NCBI RefSeq assembly: GCF_003591515.1 | Contig: NZ_QZCG01000014.1 | Span: 81,141-145,140 of the forward strand | DNA length: 64,000 nucleotides | DNA from: Paracoccus onubensis | Lineage (GTDB): Bacteria; Pseudomonadota; Alphaproteobacteria; Rhodobacterales; Rhodobacteraceae | Direction: 5' to 3' | Part shown: positions 9,047 to 18,059 of the stretch, piece by piece | How positions within the stretch are numbered: the stretch's first letter is position 1 | How the letters are laid out: every line of letters starts with the position of its first letter | Made by a program: the position numbers and the translations under genes | The notes under the pieces: model-generated | What the model was told of the DNA's origin: nothing | The model's input: the letters and a program-made list of their open reading frames with translations, nothing else | Databases searched by the model: none

Positions 9047-10159
9047 TCAGGCAACCAGCGGCTTGCTGTTCTCGGCGTGGCGACTGGCCAGTTGCCGGAC
9101 AAAACGCCCATTCGGCAGCGGACGCGCGGCGGGCCAGGATACGCCCTCGCGCAGCTCGGGGAACAGCGTGTAAATCTCTTCCAGCGCGGCAGGACCGACG
9201 GCCTTCAACGCCTCGGGTCCGGTATAAAGCGATTCACTCCAGGCTCCGTTCGAGAACAGAACCTGATGTTCGTCGAACAGGAAATGCACATAGGTAACGG
9301 TTTCGATATCATCGGCGATCTCGATCCCGTCGATCGCAAGCAATTGCTTGGCCGCTACCAGCACCTCATCGGTCTCGAACATGCGCATCGCGATCCGCGA
9401 CCGGACCAGAATCCGGTGCTGTGGCGACACTAGCAGGTCCGATGCCGGGGTCTGATTGCCAAGGGTCCCAGCCTTGATCCGAATAGGGCGCAGCTTCGGA
9501 TTCGCCGCCAGATCTTCCGCCGTCAGATTTCGGGATGACTTCCAGCGAACCCGCTGCAGCCCGTTATCAAGCGTCAGAACCTCGTCGCCGACGGCAATAT
9601 CACCGGCCCGGACCGTACCGCCCGCAGTCGAGATCATGACCCCATCGGTGAAACAGGGCAATGCATATTCCCCGGTCTGCGCCTCGAATGCGGTCTCGTC
9701 GGTGGTGAATTCCTGTCCCGGCGTCACCCCACCATCGGCAACGATGAAGCCGAACTGCCCATCGCCCTGGTTGTCGGTCGCTGCGGTCAGCGCCATCCAT
9801 TGCTCTTCGTCCTGCCGGGCGGAATAGGTGACCTCGGGATGACCGATTCCAGCGGTATAGCTGTTCCATGTCGCTCCGCCATCGGTCGAATATTCGACGA
9901 TAACGGGTGAGCTTGGAATCACATCGTTTCCAGTAGTGTCCGGGGTCAGATGGCCTTCGTCGCCCTGAACGGTCAGCTTCCAGCCGGTGATCTCGTCGAG
10001 ATTACCGATCGCGCCGGCATCCACCAGCCGGTCGCCCGGATGGTTGTCGTTGATTCGCAATGTCTGATCACCCTCGGGATCGAGCACTACCCTCCACGGA
10101 TCGACTGTATTGAAATCACCAAGCTGACCGTTGCTGAAGAATAACTCGTAAAACGCCAT
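9047..10159 (-). CDS. Hint-domain (hedgehog/intein-type) protein, paralogue 1
   Basis: The 370-residue protein has two parts. Residues 1-168 form an acidic, beta-rich module with no recognised family (for example VEYSTDGGATWNSY). From Cys169 a Hint_2-type domain begins: CFTDGVMI, GDEVLTLDNGLQ, RPIRIKAGTLG and the block SPQHRILVRS. In hedgehog and intein relatives the first Cys and the histidine of this block drive an N-S acyl shift that cleaves or transfers the preceding module. Such activity here is inferred. No signal peptide is visible. Two paralogues at 47079 and 48907 share the Hint half but not the N-terminal half. The 246 bases upstream (10160-10405) contain no gene and resemble neither of their leaders. 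Confidence 0.85.
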   Translation of the reverse strand: MAFYELFFSNGQLGDFNTVDPWRVVLDPEGDQTLRINDNHPGDRLVDAGAIGNLDEITGWKLTVQGDEGHLTPDTTGNDVIPSSPVIVEYSTDGGATWNSYTAGIGHPEVTYSARQDEEQWMALTAATDNQGDGQFGFIVADGGVTPGQEFTTDETAFEAQTGEYALPCFTDGVMISTAGGTVRAGDIAVGDEVLTLDNGLQRVRWKSSRNLTAEDLAANPKLRPIRIKAGTLGNQTPASDLLVSPQHRILVRSRIAMRMFETDEVLVAAKQLLAIDGIEIADDIETVTYVHFLFDEHQVLFSNGAWSESLYTGPEALKAVGPAALEEIYTLFPELREGVSWPAARPLPNGRFVRQLASRHAENSKPLVA

Positions 10160-10405
10160 ATCTCAAAAACCTTACTGTTTACACAAAGCGGTCAACAAAA
10201 CGCCATAAAGCCGATTAATGCCTTTGTGACGATCGATTGGCAAGCACAGAACGATAGGTAACATTGCGTATTGATTCCGGAACGCAGCGCACGGCCCTGC
10301 GAAACCGGCTAGCGCCAGCGCCTATGCAGATACGAAGCAGAGAATGGAGGTTCAGTTTTAATGATATCAGGATTCTACCGGCACAACCTACAGTAGCGCG
10401 CGGCC

Positions 10406-10996
10406 CTAGGCACGCCCCGCCGAAGCGGAAAGCAGCGACGGATCGATGCCCTGAACCCGCAAAGCAGCCGGCCATTTGTCATCATGATCCACGCCGAAGA
10501 TCAGATCATCGGCGGACTCTCCCAGCAGCCAGCCATTGCGCAGCATTTCATCCTCAAGCTGCCCCGGCCCCCAGCCGGCATAGCCCAAGGCAAGCACGGC
10601 AGGTTCCGGACCCTTGCCATGCGCGAGCTCTTCCAGAATATCTCGGGTCGTCGTCATCGCCAGCCCGCCCGCAATCCGCATACGGCCATCGGGATCCTCG
10701 CCATGTTCGGGCACCTTGTGCAGGACAAAGCCCCTCCCCGGTTCGACCGGGCCGCCGAAGCGCACCTCTATCCTGCGGGCCGCATCATCACTTTTGATAT
10801 CCAGTTGCTGCATCAGATCGTCAAAATCGATCTCGGGCAAGGGCCGGTTAAGCACCAGGCCCATTGCTCCTTCGGCGGAATGTGCGCAGATCAACACGAC
10901 CGAGCGGTGAAACCGCGCATCGCTCATGCCCGGCATGGCAATAAGAACCTTGCCTGTCAGGTTTGCCTGCGGATCCTGTTCGGGGCTATTCGTCAT
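10406..10996 (-). CDS. YqgE/AlgH family protein (UPF0301)
   Basis: The 196-residue protein matches the YqgE/AlgH family over its whole length: LTGKVLIAMPGMSDARFHRSVVLIC, GAMGLVLNRPL, RFGGPVEPGRGFVLH and ALGYAGWGPGQLEDE. It is probably cytoplasmic and its biochemical role is unsettled; the Pseudomonas homologue was first described as an alginate regulator. The start is preceded by AAGGAGG on the minus strand (10999-11005). It is divergent from the DsbD-like gene. Confidence 0.93.
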   Translation of the reverse strand: MTNSPEQDPQANLTGKVLIAMPGMSDARFHRSVVLICAHSAEGAMGLVLNRPLPEIDFDDLMQQLDIKSDDAARRIEVRFGGPVEPGRGFVLHKVPEHGEDPDGRMRIAGGLAMTTTRDILEELAHGKGPEPAVLALGYAGWGPGQLEDEMLRNGWLLGESADDLIFGVDHDDKWPAALRVQGIDPSLLSASAGRA

Positions 10997-11099
10997 TTTG
11001 CCTCCTTATCCCTTATAAGATCAGCACTCTGTGTCATGGATGCAAGCCCCCGCGTTATTGTGACTTCATTTGTGCCGCAATCGCCGCTAGTTCAGTCAC

Positions 11100-11885
11100 A
11101 TGATCCGATTTTCCCTGCTTTCCCTTTGCCTGATTCTGACCGGCATCACCGCCTCCGCCGACGAATTTCCGCCCGGGATCCGTTCTGCACGGCTCTTGCC
11201 CGGCTGGACGGATAATGACGGCAACCGCATCTCTGCCTTTGAATTGCAACTTGAACCGGGCTGGAAGACCTATTGGCGCAAGCCGGGGGATAGCGGGCTG
11301 CCGCCCGAATTCGACTGGCAGGAATCCACGAATCTGGCCGCAATCACGCTGCACTGGCCCGCGCCCGAGGCTATAATCTCGGGCGATGAAACGACGCTTG
11401 GCTATCACGATTTGCTGGTGCTGCCCTTCACTGCCCGGCCGAAGGATCCCGCCAGCCCGGTCGAACTGACCGCCGCTGTCGAATTCGGTGTATGCGAGAA
11501 AATCTGCGTGCCTGCCTATCTTGAACTGCAGGCCCCTGCCCCCGGCGAAACGCCCACGCCCGAAATCACCCATGCGCTCGAGAAAATGCCGCGCCCATCT
11601 TCTGTCAGGCCGGTCTGTACAACCCGCAATATCGAGGATGGCACCCAGCTTAGCGTATTGCTGCCAGTTGCCCGGATCGAACTCGCAGCCATGGAGTTGC
11701 AGGAGCGGCCGGATGTCTGGGTATCGTCGGCACAGCTTGAACCAGAGGCCAAGGGCACCCGCGCGACAGCCGATTTCGTGCCGCCATCCGGCAAACCATT
11801 CGATCTTGATCCCTCGCACCTTCTGATTACGGTAATCTCCCCGGACGGCGCCACCGAGATTCAAGGTTGCACGCTTCAGGATTAG
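11100..11885 (+). CDS. Secreted DsbD N-domain-like protein
   Basis: The 261-residue protein has a signal peptide (hydrophobic core LLSLCLILTG, cleavage probably after ASA near residue 20). The mature part resembles the N-terminal periplasmic alpha domain of DsbD: SARLLPGW, LQLEPGWKTYWRKPGDSGLPP and the redox-type CEKIC motif. The membrane and thioredoxin domains of full DsbD are absent, so it may be a stand-alone periplasmic thiol shuttle or a structural relative. Two further cysteines (CTT near residue 172, GCTLQD at the end) could form a disulfide. Confidence 0.8.
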   Translation: MIRFSLLSLCLILTGITASADEFPPGIRSARLLPGWTDNDGNRISAFELQLEPGWKTYWRKPGDSGLPPEFDWQESTNLAAITLHWPAPEAIISGDETTLGYHDLLVLPFTARPKDPASPVELTAAVEFGVCEKICVPAYLELQAPAPGETPTPEITHALEKMPRPSSVRPVCTTRNIEDGTQLSVLLPVARIELAAMELQERPDVWVSSAQLEPEAKGTRATADFVPPSGKPFDLDPSHLLITVISPDGATEIQGCTLQD

Positions 11886-12024
11886 AGCATGTCGCGCCTG
11901 CCCGGCTTCACTTCCCCTCCTCCCCTTCTTCTTTGCGGTAAATACCTCGGGGGTCCGGGGGCAGCGCCCCCGGCCATCGCGGGACGCAAATAACCGGCAT
12001 TTCCGATTCGGCGTGACCTGTTCC
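11886..12024. repeat. Dispersed hairpin/tail repeat, copy A
   Basis: It fills the gap between two convergent gene ends. It contains the perfect hairpin CCGGGGGC-AGC-GCCCCCGG (11955-11973), then, read on the minus strand, a CCCCCGAGGTATTT tail leading into CAAAGAAGAAGGGG. It is the reverse complement of copy B (43817-43955) over its whole length, including outer parts such as GCATGTCGCGCC and GAATCGG. The ends form imperfect terminal inverted repeats (CATGTCGCGCC / CAGGTCACGCC). Confidence 0.8.
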
Positions 12025-12032
12025 GGGTGGGG

Positions 12033-12665
12033 TCAGGCCGATCCATCCGATGACCACACCGCAATAAATTTTGCCGCCCGTTCGCCGATCTCTGCCGTGG
12101 GCATCCCCGGTTTATACAACGCAGAACCCAGGCCGAACCCATCGGCACCGGCCTGTCGGTATGGGGCCATCGTATCGGGATTTATGCCCCCGACCGGCAG
12201 CAAACGGGATTCCTGCGGCAGAACCGCCCGCAATGCCTTGACGGCAGCCGGAGGGATCATCTCTGCCGGAAACAGCTTCAGAAACGCCGCCCCGGCCGCA
12301 ATCGCCGAAAACGCCTCGCTCGCCGTTCCCACGCCGGGACCATAGATCAGTCCCCGATCCGCAGCGGCCACAGCCACATCTGGGTTGAAATTGGGCGCGA
12401 TGATCAGGCGTCCCCCCGCCTCTTCGACCTGGCTCACCTGCCCGGGCGTCAGAACGGTGCCCGCACCTATCACAGCCCTGTCGCCACAATATTGGACAAA
12501 ACGCGAGATGCTCTCGAACGGACGGGGAGAATTCAGCGGAACCTCGATCTGGGTAAAGCCGGCACCGATCAGGGCTTCGGCCACATCTTCGACCTCTTCC
12601 GGCCTGATGCCGCGCAGGATCGCCACCAGCGGGCAACTCGTAAAAGCCTTGTTCCAATCCATCAT
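12033..12665 (-). CDS. dgoA: 2-dehydro-3-deoxy-6-phosphogalactonate aldolase
   Basis: This 210-residue class I aldolase of the KDPG/KDPGal family would split 2-keto-3-deoxy-6-phosphogalactonate into pyruvate and glyceraldehyde-3-phosphate, the last step of the DeLey-Doudoroff galactose route. Family motifs are VAILRGI, the IEVPLNSPRPFESI block with the catalytic glutamate, GAGTVLTP, and KLFPAE with the Schiff-base lysine. KDPG aldolase proper is the alternative; the neighbouring galactonokinase favours DgoA. It is the last gene of the sugar operon and overlaps dgoK by four bases. Confidence 0.93.
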   Translation of the reverse strand: MMDWNKAFTSCPLVAILRGIRPEEVEDVAEALIGAGFTQIEVPLNSPRPFESISRFVQYCGDRAVIGAGTVLTPGQVSQVEEAGGRLIIAPNFNPDVAVAAADRGLIYGPGVGTASEAFSAIAAGAAFLKLFPAEMIPPAAVKALRAVLPQESRLLPVGGINPDTMAPYRQAGADGFGLGSALYKPGMPTAEIGERAAKFIAVWSSDGSA

Positions 12666-13567
12666 TCAACCAATCCTGCCAGTTTCGCGATTTCCCATAG
12701 CCCGGCCCGCGCCATGCCGGGCGGCGCCACGACCGCCGTAGCTCCGGCCTGTGCCATGGCGTGAGCATATCGTTGCGCCAGATCGCCACGACCAATGATC
12801 GTCACAGGCTCATCGGGAAGCGGCAGCCGGACCGCCAGTTCATCCCCGATCAGCAGACCCGAGAGGTAATCGCCGACATCCCCGCCCTCCAGACGCCCCA
12901 TCAGGGCCAGCGAACGGGCGGAAAACAGCCGCGACATCAGCGAGCCCCGGGACAGGCCAGCCGCAACTCCGCGCCCGAACGCAGCCGGGTCGGCCGGATC
13001 ATCCGTGGCCAGTCGCCCAAGGATCGAGTCCTTGTAAAGCAGGGCAAAAATCTCTCCGGTCATGCAGGTCTGGAAATCGGACAGCACGCCATTCTCGACA
13101 TGAACCCATTTGTTATGCGTGCCCGGCAGGATGAACAGGCCATCCGCATGCTCTTGCCCGGCCAGATGACCGAAGATTTCGACCTCTTCGCCGCGCATGA
13201 CATCCGGCACGCCGTGATCCGGGTTTTTCACGGCACCAGCGGTGAAATGAACTTCGTGCCCATCCTGCGTGACATGGCGCAGCAGCGAGGCGGCCAGCCC
13301 GTTTGCATCAAGCGGCAGTGGCAGATAAGGCGTCTCGACCCAGCCATTGCGACTGGTAATCATCCCCGAGGCAATGGCCGGCAGATCCGGCCAGCGCGAA
13401 AGCCAAGGGGAAAGCAGCGTCGAGAAGCAATCCTCGAAACCTCCCTCCGCGACCGCCATGATGCCCGGCCCCGAGGGAATTTCCTCAATGACTCCGCCAT
13501 CATCGCCCAGCAGCCACGCCCGGAAAGAGCTGGTGCCCCAGTCGATGGCGATCAATCGGGCAGTCAT
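12662..13567 (-). CDS. dgoK: 2-dehydro-3-deoxygalactonokinase
   Basis: The 301-residue kinase phosphorylates 2-keto-3-deoxygalactonate at O6 to supply DgoA. It begins with the nucleotide-binding motif IAIDWGTSSFRAWLL and contains ILPGTHNKWVHVENG and MTGEIFALL, both typical of DgoK. The ATG at 13567 overlaps the galM stop by four bases and begins the family N-terminus; the frame upstream is a shadow of galM. It overlaps dgoA by four bases at the other end. Confidence 0.94.
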   Translation of the reverse strand: MTARLIAIDWGTSSFRAWLLGDDGGVIEEIPSGPGIMAVAEGGFEDCFSTLLSPWLSRWPDLPAIASGMITSRNGWVETPYLPLPLDANGLAASLLRHVTQDGHEVHFTAGAVKNPDHGVPDVMRGEEVEIFGHLAGQEHADGLFILPGTHNKWVHVENGVLSDFQTCMTGEIFALLYKDSILGRLATDDPADPAAFGRGVAAGLSRGSLMSRLFSARSLALMGRLEGGDVGDYLSGLLIGDELAVRLPLPDEPVTIIGRGDLAQRYAHAMAQAGATAVVAPPGMARAGLWEIAKLAGLVE

Positions 13568-14544
13568 TGGATGAACCTGTAAATGGTGGTTTCGGAATAC
13601 CGGTCTTCCGGTCTCAGAATCGCGGGCGGGAAACCAGGCCGGTTCGGCGCGTCGGGCCAATGCTGCGTTTCAAGCGCGACTCCGGCCCAAGGCCCATATA
13701 TGCGCCCCTCGAGTCCCGCAACGCTTTTGATCCCGGCGCCGTCATAAAGCTGCAAGCCGCAGGCTGTCGTCTCGACCTGCATCCCAAGCCCGCTTTCGCC
13801 AACCAGAAGCGCAACCGGGCGAAGCGGCTGCTGCCGGTCGGACAGACAAAAATTATGGTCGTAGCCCGCGCTGCCGATCCTGCGCAGATCGCGGAAATCA
13901 AAAGGCGTTTCCGCGACCGGGGCGATCCTGCCCGTCGGGATAAGCTCGTCATCGGTGGGAAGATAGGTCTCGGCGTGAATCATCAGCGAATGCTTACGGA
14001 TATCACCGCCGCCATCAAGGTCGAAATAGCCGTGATGGGCGAAACTGCACGGCGTCGCGGCATCCGTTTCGGCCGTGATCCCGATAATCAGGGAATCCAC
14101 GGTCAACCCGATATCGGCTTGCACATGCAGGTTTCCCGGAAATCCCATATGACCATCGGGCAGATGCAGCCGCAGGCTGACCTTGTCCGGCGCGACCGAG
14201 GCGATCCGCCAGTTCTGAAGAGCCGCGCCGTCATGCCCACCATGCAGCGTGTGACGCCCGATGAAATTCCGGTCGGTACTGTACTCCTTGCCGTCCAGAT
14301 GAAATCTGCCGCCCCCGATACGGTTGGCGAAACGCCCCGCGATCGCGCCGAAATAGCGCGTAGGGCCAAGGTAATCCTCAACGCAGGGAGAGCCGAGGAC
14401 AAGCGGATGATCCACACCGTCCAGCCGCAAATCCTGCACGATCGCCCCAAGCGTCAGGACCCGGGCGCTTAGCCCGCCCGCCTCGATCTCGATGGTTTCT
14501 ATATCGCGCCCGTCCGGCAGTGTGCAGACAGTCCGGACGCTCAC
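13564..14544 (-). CDS. galM: Aldose 1-epimerase (mutarotase)
   Basis: The 326-residue enzyme interconverts alpha and beta sugar anomers, giving the pyranose form used by the sugar dehydrogenase upstream. Motifs include YFGAIAGRFANRIGGGRF, the HTLHGG substrate loop, AHHGYFDLDG with the catalytic histidine, and GVALETQHWPDAPN with the catalytic glutamate. It overlaps its neighbours by four bases on both sides, which places it firmly in the galactose operon. Confidence 0.94.
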   Translation of the reverse strand: MSVRTVCTLPDGRDIETIEIEAGGLSARVLTLGAIVQDLRLDGVDHPLVLGSPCVEDYLGPTRYFGAIAGRFANRIGGGRFHLDGKEYSTDRNFIGRHTLHGGHDGAALQNWRIASVAPDKVSLRLHLPDGHMGFPGNLHVQADIGLTVDSLIIGITAETDAATPCSFAHHGYFDLDGGGDIRKHSLMIHAETYLPTDDELIPTGRIAPVAETPFDFRDLRRIGSAGYDHNFCLSDRQQPLRPVALLVGESGLGMQVETTACGLQLYDGAGIKSVAGLEGRIYGPWAGVALETQHWPDAPNRPGFPPAILRPEDRYSETTIYRFIQ

Positions 14545-15386
14545 AATATCACTCGTGGTTCCGGCAGCCCTTTCACGGAGGGCCGGACCAGATAGGTCAC
14601 GCCCTGCGCGGCGTCGGGATGCTCAATCCCCTCGCGTGCAGTGGTGACAAGCATCTCGTCCAGCTCCGCGCCGCCGAATGCCGGGCAACTGGAATGCCTG
14701 CCGCCGACCCCAAGCCTGTCCTTCTGCCGCCCATCCGGCCCGAAGCGAATGACCGCCCCCGCGCCCCAGCATGCAACCCAAAGCGCGCCTTCACAGTCGG
14801 TGACCGCGCCATCCGGGCTAAGACCAAGCGGGCCGCAATCAAGGAAAAGCCTGCGTTCGTCCCTGGGCCAACCCTGCGGATCCAGCGGCTGGGTCCAGAT
14901 TTTCTGCTCTTTCGTGTCGGCGAAATAGGCGGTTTCCCCGGCCGGAGAAAAACAGATCGCATTGGGGATCGTGATCCGGTCGACCACGCGGCGGATTTCC
15001 CCCCGGTAATACCGGTAAACCGCCCCCGCGCCCGGTTCCGCTCCTTTGCCCATCGTGCCGAACCAGAAGCCGCCCTGCCGATCCGCGCGCCCGTCATTCG
15101 AGCGGGTTTCAGGGCAATCCGCCTCGATCGCGGCGGCCGGCTCCAATTCGCCGCTGGTAAGATCCAGCAGACCCAGCCCCTGCTCATGCGCGATCAGCAG
15201 ATGATCGCGATCCACCCAGCCCGCAGCCGAGGCCATCTGCCCGAACCGCCATTCCCGCGCAAACCCCTGATCTCGTGACAACAATCTGCAGCCGAGAATG
15301 TCGAACCAGAAATATTGCCCGCGCTCGGGATGCCATAGCGGTCCCTCGCCCAATTCGCAGATGCGCTCATCATGGATTTCTGCCAT
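14541..15386 (-). CDS. SMP-30/gluconolactonase family sugar lactonase
   Basis: The 281-residue beta-propeller lactonase has the metal-site motifs LGEGPLWHPE, TRSNDGRADRQGGFWFGTMG and NAICFSPAG...YFADT. By context it opens the galactono-1,4-lactone (or arabinonolactone) made by the upstream dehydrogenase. The ATG at 15386 is preceded by AAAGGAAG and begins just before the family motif; an upstream ATG at 15434 lies inside the preceding gene. It overlaps galM by four bases. Confidence 0.9.
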   Translation of the reverse strand: MAEIHDERICELGEGPLWHPERGQYFWFDILGCRLLSRDQGFAREWRFGQMASAAGWVDRDHLLIAHEQGLGLLDLTSGELEPAAAIEADCPETRSNDGRADRQGGFWFGTMGKGAEPGAGAVYRYYRGEIRRVVDRITIPNAICFSPAGETAYFADTKEQKIWTQPLDPQGWPRDERRLFLDCGPLGLSPDGAVTDCEGALWVACWGAGAVIRFGPDGRQKDRLGVGGRHSSCPAFGGAELDEMLVTTAREGIEHPDAAQGVTYLVRPSVKGLPEPRVIL

Positions 15387-15396
15387 GCGCTTCCTT

Positions 15397-16308
15397 TCAG
15401 AACTCGAACGCGTCAACGATATTGCGGCGGCCAAGGGTGAACGCGTCGGCGACCAGCATCATCGGCGACAGATCCACATCACTGCGCCGATCCCGCACCA
15501 GTTCCGTCATGCAGGCGTAAAGCGCGGGATACTCGCCCATGATATCGCTTTCACCTGCGGTTTCCTTGCCGTCGATCTCAAGCATATTGCCGCCCATGCG
15601 CAGGGCCAGATGGCCGCCGCTTGTCTCGAACTCCATGTCCCATGTCTGCGGACCTTCCTGCCGGAAGTCGAAATCGGCCTGAATATTCTGGGCAAAATCC
15701 AGTCGCGCGGCGATGGGAGCCTGACGGTTCGCGGGAAAATCCATCTCGGCGCCGGTCAGATGCAGGGGTGTCGGCAGGATCTCGGTCAGGATGGACAGGG
15801 CATTGATGCCCGGATCGAACACGCCCATACCCCCGGCCTCGAATATCCAGTCCTGCCCGGGATGCCATTTCCGCACATCCTCGCGCCAGATGATACGGCC
15901 CCGGTGCAGCTGTTTCCCGGCAAGCCATGCCTTCGCCCCGGCCACGCCGTAAGCCATGCGGGAATGCCATGTCGCAAACAGGCTGACACCCTGCGCCTGC
16001 GCCAATCGCTCAAGCGCATGCACCTCGGACAAAGTTGCACCGGGTGGCTTTTCCAGCATCAGATGCCGTCCAGCCCGCAGCACCTCTTGCGCCACGGCAA
16101 AGCGGGGAACCGGAGGAAGACAAAGGCTGACGGTTTCGATATCCGGGCGCGCGGCCAGCATTTCCGAAATCCCGGTGAACGCCTCGATGCCATTAACCCT
16201 GCCGCTGCGCGAGACGGTCGCCGTCAGTTCCCAATCGGGGCTGGCGGCGATTGCGGGCACATGCTGATCCACAGCGATCTTGCCGATACCGACCAGAGCG
16301 ATTTTCAT
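15397..16308 (-). CDS. Gfo/Idh/MocA-type D-galactose 1-dehydrogenase
   Basis: This 303-residue NAD(P)-dependent oxidoreductase has an N-terminal Rossmann fold (MKIALVGIGKIAVDQHVPAI) and the family motif EKPPGATLSEV near residue 92. The start resembles pseudomonad galactose dehydrogenase (GKIA.DQHVPAI). It would oxidise D-galactose, possibly also L-arabinose, to the lactone. The start at 16308 shares one base with the upstream dehydratase stop (TGATG); an earlier ATG at 16344 lies inside that gene. The gap to the lactonase gene is ten bases. Confidence 0.87.
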   Translation of the reverse strand: MKIALVGIGKIAVDQHVPAIAASPDWELTATVSRSGRVNGIEAFTGISEMLAARPDIETVSLCLPPVPRFAVAQEVLRAGRHLMLEKPPGATLSEVHALERLAQAQGVSLFATWHSRMAYGVAGAKAWLAGKQLHRGRIIWREDVRKWHPGQDWIFEAGGMGVFDPGINALSILTEILPTPLHLTGAEMDFPANRQAPIAARLDFAQNIQADFDFRQEGPQTWDMEFETSGGHLALRMGGNMLEIDGKETAGESDIMGEYPALYACMTELVRDRRSDVDLSPMMLVADAFTLGRRNIVDAFEF

Positions 16309-18050
16309 CAATGACTGTCCTTTCCGACCGGATTGCCCCTGCATCCTTTCAGGAAATCAAGATCGGCGCCGGTATCCGCGCCGGTGACATGCTGCTGATG
16401 CAGCCATTCATAGCCGCTGGCGGGCCGTTCATGCATGGGCTGCCATTCCGCCAGTCGCGCGGCCAATTCATCATCGCTGATCTCGAGATGCAGGCGGCGG
16501 TTCGGCACGTCCAGTTCGATCATGTCACCATCCCGCACGACGGCCAAAGCGCCGCCCGCCGCCGCCTCGGGGCTGGTATGCAGAACCACGGTGCCATAGG
16601 CGGTGCCCGACATGCGTGCATCGGATATCCGCACCATATCGGTGATGCCTTTTTTCAGCACCTTGGGCGGCAGGCCCATATTCCCGACCTCGGCCATGCC
16701 CGGATAGCCTTTCGGCCCGCAATTCTTCAGCACCATGATGCAGGTTTCGTCGATATCGAGGCCGTCGTCGTTTATCTTCGCCTTGTAATCGTCGATATCC
16801 TCAAACACGACAGCGCGCCCCCGATGGTTCAGCAGATGCGGACTGGCCGCCGAGGGTTTCAGTACCGCCCCTGACGGAGCAAGATTTCCACGCAGAACCG
16901 CAATGCCGCCCTGTGGCGTCAGGGCTCTTTCAGCGGGCAGAATGACGTCTTCGTTATGGTTGACGACATCCTTCACCTCGTCCCACATCGTCAACCCCGA
17001 GACGGTCAGGGCATCCTTGTGCAGCAGACCCGCCTCGCCCAGCCGCTTGATGACGACCGGCAGACCCCCGGCATAGAAGAATTCCTCCATCAGATATTCG
17101 CCAGATGGCATCAGATTCACGATGGTCGGCACATCGCGCCCGCAACGATCCCAGTCATCCAGCGTCACATCCGCGCCGACCCGTCCCGCAAGCGCCAGCA
17201 GATGCACAACCGCATTGGTCGATCCACCGATTGCGCCATTGGTGCGGATCGCGTTCTCGAATGCCTGTTTGGTCAGGATATCCGAGGGCTTCAGATCGTC
17301 CTTGACCATCTGCACGATCCGTCGCCCGGAAAGCTGCGCCATGACACGGCGGCGGCTATCCACGGCCGGGATCGCCGCATTACCCGAAAGCGCCATTCCC
17401 AGTGCCTCGGCCATGCTGGCCATGGTCGAGGCCGTGCCCATCGTGTTGCAGGTGCCGGATGACCGAGACATGGATTGCTCGGCCTCCAGAAACTCTTCCT
17501 GCGTCATCTCGCCCGCCTTCACGGCTTCCGAGAATTTCCACAGATGGGTGCCCGAACCCACTCGCTCGCCCCGGAAATAGCCGTTCAGCATCGGCCCGCC
17601 GGTCACGACAATGGACGGAATATCAGTCGAGGCCGCCGCCATCATCAGGCTTGGCGTGGTCTTGTCGCAACCGACAAGCAGCACCGCGCCATCCATCGGC
17701 TGACCGCGAATGGTTTCCTCGATAGCAAGGGCGGCCAGATTGCGGAACATCATTGCCGTAGGACGGAATGTGTTTTCCGAGGCCGAGAAAACCGGCACCT
17801 CGACCGGGAAACCGCCGGCTTCCCAGACACCCGCCTTCACCTTCTCGGCCAGTTCGCGCAGATGCCCGTTGCAGGGCGTCAGGTCCGACCATGTATTCAG
17901 GATGCCGATGATCGGACGCCCGTCGAACAGATCATGCGGATAGCCCTGATTTTTCAGCCAGCCGCGGTGATAGATCGTATCGCGGCTATTGCCGCCATAC
18001 CACTCCTGCGAACGCAGTCTGCGGGGCCAGGATGCGGGGTTAAAGCTCAT
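16308..18050 (-). CDS. Sugar-acid dehydratase, IlvD/EDD family (L-arabinonate/D-galactonate)
   Basis: The 580-residue enzyme is an iron-sulfur dehydratase. Likely cluster ligands and motifs are LTPCNGHL, GCDKTTPSLMM and SSGTCNTMGT. From memory it is strikingly close to rhizobial L-arabinonate dehydratase, including WPRKLRSQEWYGG-like and ADLDFLKGCRGN..GKDSH termini. It removes water from the sugar acid to give the 2-keto-3-deoxy acid used by DgoK/DgoA or by the arabinose branch. Whether galactonate or arabinonate is preferred cannot be told from sequence. It lies between gguC (nine-base gap) and the dehydrogenase. Confidence 0.92.
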   Translation of the reverse strand: MSFNPASWPRRLRSQEWYGGNSRDTIYHRGWLKNQGYPHDLFDGRPIIGILNTWSDLTPCNGHLRELAEKVKAGVWEAGGFPVEVPVFSASENTFRPTAMMFRNLAALAIEETIRGQPMDGAVLLVGCDKTTPSLMMAAASTDIPSIVVTGGPMLNGYFRGERVGSGTHLWKFSEAVKAGEMTQEEFLEAEQSMSRSSGTCNTMGTASTMASMAEALGMALSGNAAIPAVDSRRRVMAQLSGRRIVQMVKDDLKPSDILTKQAFENAIRTNGAIGGSTNAVVHLLALAGRVGADVTLDDWDRCGRDVPTIVNLMPSGEYLMEEFFYAGGLPVVIKRLGEAGLLHKDALTVSGLTMWDEVKDVVNHNEDVILPAERALTPQGGIAVLRGNLAPSGAVLKPSAASPHLLNHRGRAVVFEDIDDYKAKINDDGLDIDETCIMVLKNCGPKGYPGMAEVGNMGLPPKVLKKGITDMVRISDARMSGTAYGTVVLHTSPEAAAGGALAVVRDGDMIELDVPNRRLHLEISDDELAARLAEWQPMHERPASGYEWLHQQHVTGADTGADLDFLKGCRGNPVGKDSH

Positions 18051-18059
18051 GACAGGCCC

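Noticed and set aside
11886..12024. Insertion sequence remnant between convergent genes
   Set aside because: There is no transposase frame. The sequence is a short repeat present several times, so it is reported as a dispersed repeat instead.
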